Shown piece after piece: positions 61,701-64,000 of a stretch of 64,000 nucleotides of DNA. The notes beneath the pieces were generated by a model that was given only the letters and a program-made list of their open reading frames with translations, did no database searches and had not been told where the DNA came from. Origin of the DNA: Aurantiochytrium sp. KH105 (lineage: Eukaryota > Sar > Bigyra > Thraustochytrida > Thraustochytriidae); NCBI GenBank assembly GCA_003116975.1, contig BGKB01000186.1, positions 62,001-126,000 of the forward strand, given 5' to 3'. The translations under genes were made by a program, and so were the position numbers. The number at the start of each line of letters is the position of its first letter. Position 1 is the stretch's first letter.

Positions 61701-63156
61701 GCGCGAGTTGCTCGCGTCGGTCCCTGTTATGTGGGTCACGGCTGTGGCCGTGTTTATTGGCATTCGTGTCTTTGCGTATCTCATCCTCCCGACTATTCGC
61801 GCCTTTTTAGACTACCCGATGCATGTGTACGGCATGATTGCCAAGCGCTGGGAAGGTTGGCTTTCGCCAGATGGCTTGCAAGCGCTGCGAAACGTGCATG
61901 TCCAGCGCGGAATTCGCTACGGCCCATCTCCCCGCCACGTGATCGACGTCTTGCGGCCTCTGAGCATGGAACAAGTGCACACCAAGCTCGCGCCTGGTGA
62001 GCGACTCTCACCGCTAGTCTACCTTCACGGCGGAGGACACTTGGCGGTTTCGTCCGAGCTCCTTCTTCACTCCATGACGCCCTTCACGCGTGCGGGCATG
62101 ACGGTCTACGCGGTCGAGTATCCTTTGAGTCCCGACGAACAGTATCCATCTGCAGTGCTAAGCGTTCTGTACGCGCTGCTGTGGATCCAGGAGTTTCATT
62201 GTGGCAACCCTGACTGCGCATATGAGTGTGTGGGCGTCGACCCATACTCTGCGCGTCTCGAGTCGCATGAATGTCACTTTTCCTCGTGCGGATACACGCC
62301 TCCGGCCCTTGACTTTATGGCACTCAAACCAAGCGGCAAGGCGAGATCGTGCGCACACTGTGGTGGTCGCCTCGGAACAACAAAGGTTCAACTCGTCGGA
62401 GACTCGGCTGGCGGCAGTCTAGTAGCGATGGCGACGGCGCTTCTTTGTAACGAGAACCTGTACCGCGACGCCGTGGCGTGCGCTTCAGAGCAGTATACAG
62501 GGTTTAAGGAGCTGTCTCCATCTTCATTCCCGCAAGTCGAGCGGCTCGGCGTGCTATACGGCTTGCTCGGTAGGCAAACGCCTCTTCGCGACGAATTTGA
62601 AGGCTCGAGCGAGGACTCATACCTGTGGAAAATAATTTGCCACGTGGCCATCTTACTGGTGTTCCGACTCTACGACAGCGGGCTGAACACGCCAGCGCGC
62701 GATACGCCAGGGCCCCGGTCTTCGCTCACAGACATTCCCCCAGAGGATCTCCAAAAATTCGCACCCGATACCCTTCTCATTTGCGGCACGTCCGACCCGT
62801 TGTATCCTTGCAATGTCATCGCAAACAAGTTTCTAAACGAGCTTGGCCACCCTTCAAGGCTCTTTTCTGTGCCGGGAACTCACGCGTTCCACGGATTTCC
62901 GGTGAACTGGATGCGGTACATTGGTGTGGACTGGACAACGAACGCACTTCCAGCTACATATGAACTTTTGGCATTTTTTACGGGTGGAAAATTCGACAAG
63001 GCGGCGCTGGTCGCCAAGCAGCGCCGCGAATCAATGGTTACAGACTATTCGCCGCTCATCGTGTTTCCTCTGCTGCTCGTCGGTGTGCCCGCTGTGGTAC
63101 TCTCGTTCATGCTTCGCCACATGTACAAAATGACAGAAACGCTGGGCGAATCGTAG
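58792..63156 (+). CDS. Giant membrane protein: six four-helix modules fused to a hormone-sensitive-lipase-type hydrolase
   Basis: 1,454 residues from the ATG at 58792 (MSRRDDAAAR; open to 58627). A basic/acidic N-terminus is followed by six tandem modules of about 150 residues, each with about four hydrophobic helices. Modules 1-5 share a Y-R-x-[FIY]-x-P-x2-G-G core before the third helix, followed by Q-[AS]-[IF]-[GAS]-W (cores near 124, 277, 430, 581 and 759; module 6 near 901 is degenerate). One more helix (about 975-1000) precedes an alpha/beta hydrolase domain (about 1040-1400). This has oxyanion HGGG (1079-1082), nucleophile elbow GDSAGGS (Ser1205), Asp1335 (TSDPLY) and His1367 (HAFHGF), the HSL/family-IV pattern. 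A Cys/His-rich insertion sits at 1136-1190. A final membrane helix (1421-1441) ends the protein. It is probably a membrane lipase or esterase; substrate unknown. Confidence 0.85.
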   Translation: MSRRDDAAARRRRQQQKQPEMPQRPRLDGEGEETASRRRGDDDDKEASPRTAGPAAHSETQALRALAWALAIASVGCFALMDGDIANQAPSRIVAQDQLTMVGGVLGLLWSGPLTILAGIQKHGSYRYRIYQPLQGGSVFVLMQAIGWTFYAISAGLCLVLTLNPEVTEGTLMVVGALGFCANAMLNSSLDWFKPKRESHIRKRINSLLGQRSTKGSAALLLSAAALVALCAMDTLVEETSSSRIVWVDFFLQSSIVIFVLCALLTHVFSGAVDMADKGYRLFQPFRGGIEFQVLQSIAWALLGTNVYSCVNQDSIEIVRLQGGPSLFGAFGFTANVLLVASIGHFHPVARPVDWFLRSDDADKSAGTASQRPEQGSPWVLYSSCVLSAVLMTRYLPLSPPLVGRLSLCGSALCATPLAHIGGWLKLSRTAGYRLFRPLHGPASHILAQAFGWILYGLVLYIIIVTRGESDGLFIPPALLAQSLILESVRQFANKPFYNTAASSTASSSSASDSDEDMSDARAYAPRIKLRIADGLALAAAMTSIALEVGDIDPWTWWAVHAGASCVWTLVRLGIYVITFEGDLSRWKPFEGPDLWILCEAISWTLFVVSALGSAVILSVPISHHAAGGPSLSLASAARGWIFATTVGYIFAHVLLRYGAVAHIDEEHKIASGRPRGSRRRSASMSILAAGSMPKSRGWSPWVVVLVAIADGLAFVWIDRTPWSERKSRHELQQAFIFAVSLGLAGALAVHLWVGPRTLTKYRFFQPFQGGSMFVLFQAISWTLFSVCLVFSLIAANAGLENVLAIPGTVSLLGAGFATSLLLMVWSLRFFTDLPKFSITIDGGVGLMLGLFSVSLFMFVDFAVIRFALPYNFVRPVIASAWVAACASVPLSGFVMMKSSVRKSGLYSPTLVVLGCALWSFTILLGALLVVNSVYNNRYIPAAWSATLAGATNLASHALLGLASVSTSSPRELLASVPVMWVTAVAVFIGIRVFAYLILPTIRAFLDYPMHVYGMIAKRWEGWLSPDGLQALRNVHVQRGIRYGPSPRHVIDVLRPLSMEQVHTKLAPGERLSPLVYLHGGGHLAVSSELLLHSMTPFTRAGMTVYAVEYPLSPDEQYPSAVLSVLYALLWIQEFHCGNPDCAYECVGVDPYSARLESHECHFSSCGYTPPALDFMALKPSGKARSCAHCGGRLGTTKVQLVGDSAGGSLVAMATALLCNENLYRDAVACASEQYTGFKELSPSSFPQVERLGVLYGLLGRQTPLRDEFEGSSEDSYLWKIICHVAILLVFRLYDSGLNTPARDTPGPRSSLTDIPPEDLQKFAPDTLLICGTSDPLYPCNVIANKFLNELGHPSRLFSVPGTHAFHGFPVNWMRYIGVDWTTNALPATYELLAFFTGGKFDKAALVAKQRRESMVTDYSPLIVFPLLLVGVPAVVLSFMLRHMYKMTETLGES

Positions 63157-63316
63157 AGCGACGCGAGTCGTGCGAACGAGAGTCGATTTGGGGTCACGGT
63201 AGATATATATAAGATAAAATGCGAATAGAAAACGAGAATTCGATGTGAGCGCGGCAAAGATCTCGCAGACAGTATTGAGCAATGCGCGTTTGTATGCTAC
63301 GAGGACACCTTGCAAA
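63157..63316. other. Short convergent spacer
   Basis: 160 bp between the hydrolase stop and the CDPK stop, presumably overlapping 3' UTRs. Confidence 0.5.
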
Positions 63317-64000
63317 TTAGGACGTCCTGCGCAAGCCGGATCGAAACTCTTCGTATGAAATAACACCGTCGCTGTTGAGATCATATTGCTCGAACTCTTC
63401 CTTGATATTCTCATAAGACTCGTTCTCGCCAAAGGCAGAGCGTAGCTCCTCCATGGAGATGAAGCCGTCGCGGTCACGATCGATGGAGTCAAACGCGAAA
63501 CGCAAGTTCGCCTCCTTGGTCAGCAAACACTCGTTGAGACACGCTGCGCAGAACTCGTCGATATCGATGAGACCATTATGATCGAGATCTGAGCTGCCCA
63601 GAAGCTCGGCGAGCTGCGCAGGAGAAGAAAGCACGTTGAAAGAGTTTTCGCGCTTGGACTCTGTCAAGATAGCCTCTGCAAGCCCCTCGGGCGAGATAAG
63701 ACCATTATTCTCGCTCGAAAGCTTGGCGAAAAAGTCGCGAAGCTGCGACACCTGCGAATCCATTTTCTCTGGAGAGCCTGCGAGTTGCTTGGCAATCAGT
63801 TGCAGCGCGACGCGCTTGACGCGAGCAAACCGACCAAAAGCGTGAAGATTATCCAGCGCGAGGAGCAAGGGAATGTCACGACCCTCCCCGAGCTCCCGCA
63901 CCCACTTGTGATGAAGGCATTGAGATGCCGTGAAGCGTTCCGAGACATCCTTGCAAATCATAGAGCGCACGAGGTCTTTGGCACTGTCGGAAACGTGGTC
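63317..64000 (-). CDS. Calcium-dependent protein kinase, C-terminal part, cut by the window edge
   Basis: About 228 residues are inside the window and the frame runs on past 64000. It starts at the end of the kinase C-lobe (LVRSMICKDVSERFTASQCLHHKWV). A junction helix (FARVKRVALQLIAKQL) follows, typical of the CDPK autoinhibitory segment, then a calmodulin-like domain with four EF-hands. The first is weak (SENNGLISPEGL); the others, DLDHNGLIDIDE, DRDRDGFISMEE and DLNSDGVISYEE, are canonical. CDPKs are found in plants, ciliates, apicomplexans and some stramenopiles, and are activated directly by Ca2+. The catalytic part lies outside the window, so activity cannot be judged. Confidence 0.92.
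   Translation of the reverse strand, partial: DHVSDSAKDLVRSMICKDVSERFTASQCLHHKWVRELGEGRDIPLLLALDNLHAFGRFARVKRVALQLIAKQLAGSPEKMDSQVSQLRDFFAKLSSENNGLISPEGLAEAILTESKRENSFNVLSSPAQLAELLGSSDLDHNGLIDIDEFCAACLNECLLTKEANLRFAFDSIDRDRDGFISMEELRSAFGENESYENIKEEFEQYDLNSDGVISYEEFRSGLRRTS

Overview
This window is nuclear DNA from a GC-rich, intron-poor, flagellated eukaryotic microbe. The best guess is a stramenopile of the labyrinthulomycete/thraustochytrid type; this is inference, not proof. Supporting signs are eukaryote-only genes (PRP19, AP-1 gamma-adaptin, ALG11, TBCK, VWA8, a La-related protein), a ciliary MNS1 homologue, a CDPK-type kinase together with PIN/PILS-like carriers, mostly single-exon genes with GT-AG introns in only two, and microsatellite-rich promoters. 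There are no rRNA or tRNA genes, CRISPR arrays, transposons or viral genes that I can support.

Layout. 1-390: 3' end of a plus-strand gene with a small intron. 721-7059: three minus-strand genes (ankyrin protein, 2OG-Fe(II) oxygenase, poly-Q nuclear-type protein). 7060-11124: about 4 kb of gene-free, microsatellite-packed DNA. 11125-18798: three minus-strand genes packed head to tail with 75-90 bp between them (ALG11, an adenylation-carrier-reductase enzyme, AP-1 gamma). 19556-23718: a tandem pair of PIN/PILS-like carriers. 24779-27601: TBCK. 29462-32538: a three-exon La-related protein gene with a duplicated block in its first intron. 32864-35707: a HINT3-like HIT protein and an EF-hand/IQ potassium channel. 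36576-38093: PRP19. 38319-39998: a DUF2254 membrane protein of a mainly bacterial family. 41740-45135: an OSCA/CSC1-like channel. 45759-47843: a low-complexity protein with a conserved core. 48657-50051: MNS1. 50472-57794: a giant VWA8. 58792-63156: a very large membrane protein with six roughly 150-residue four-helix modules fused to a hormone-sensitive-lipase-type hydrolase. 63317-64000: the C-terminal part of a CDPK.

The genes do not form one pathway. Themes that recur are endomembrane work (ALG11, AP-1, TBCK), membrane transport and signalling (carriers, channels, CDPK) and RNA metabolism (PRP19, LARP). The strongest candidate for something undescribed is the repeat-module/hydrolase fusion at 58792-63156, whose catalytic domain also carries a Cys/His-rich, probably metal-binding, insertion just before the nucleophile. 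A second cross-cutting signal is that CAAGC-type repeats sit directly upstream of many start codons, usually on the sense strand.
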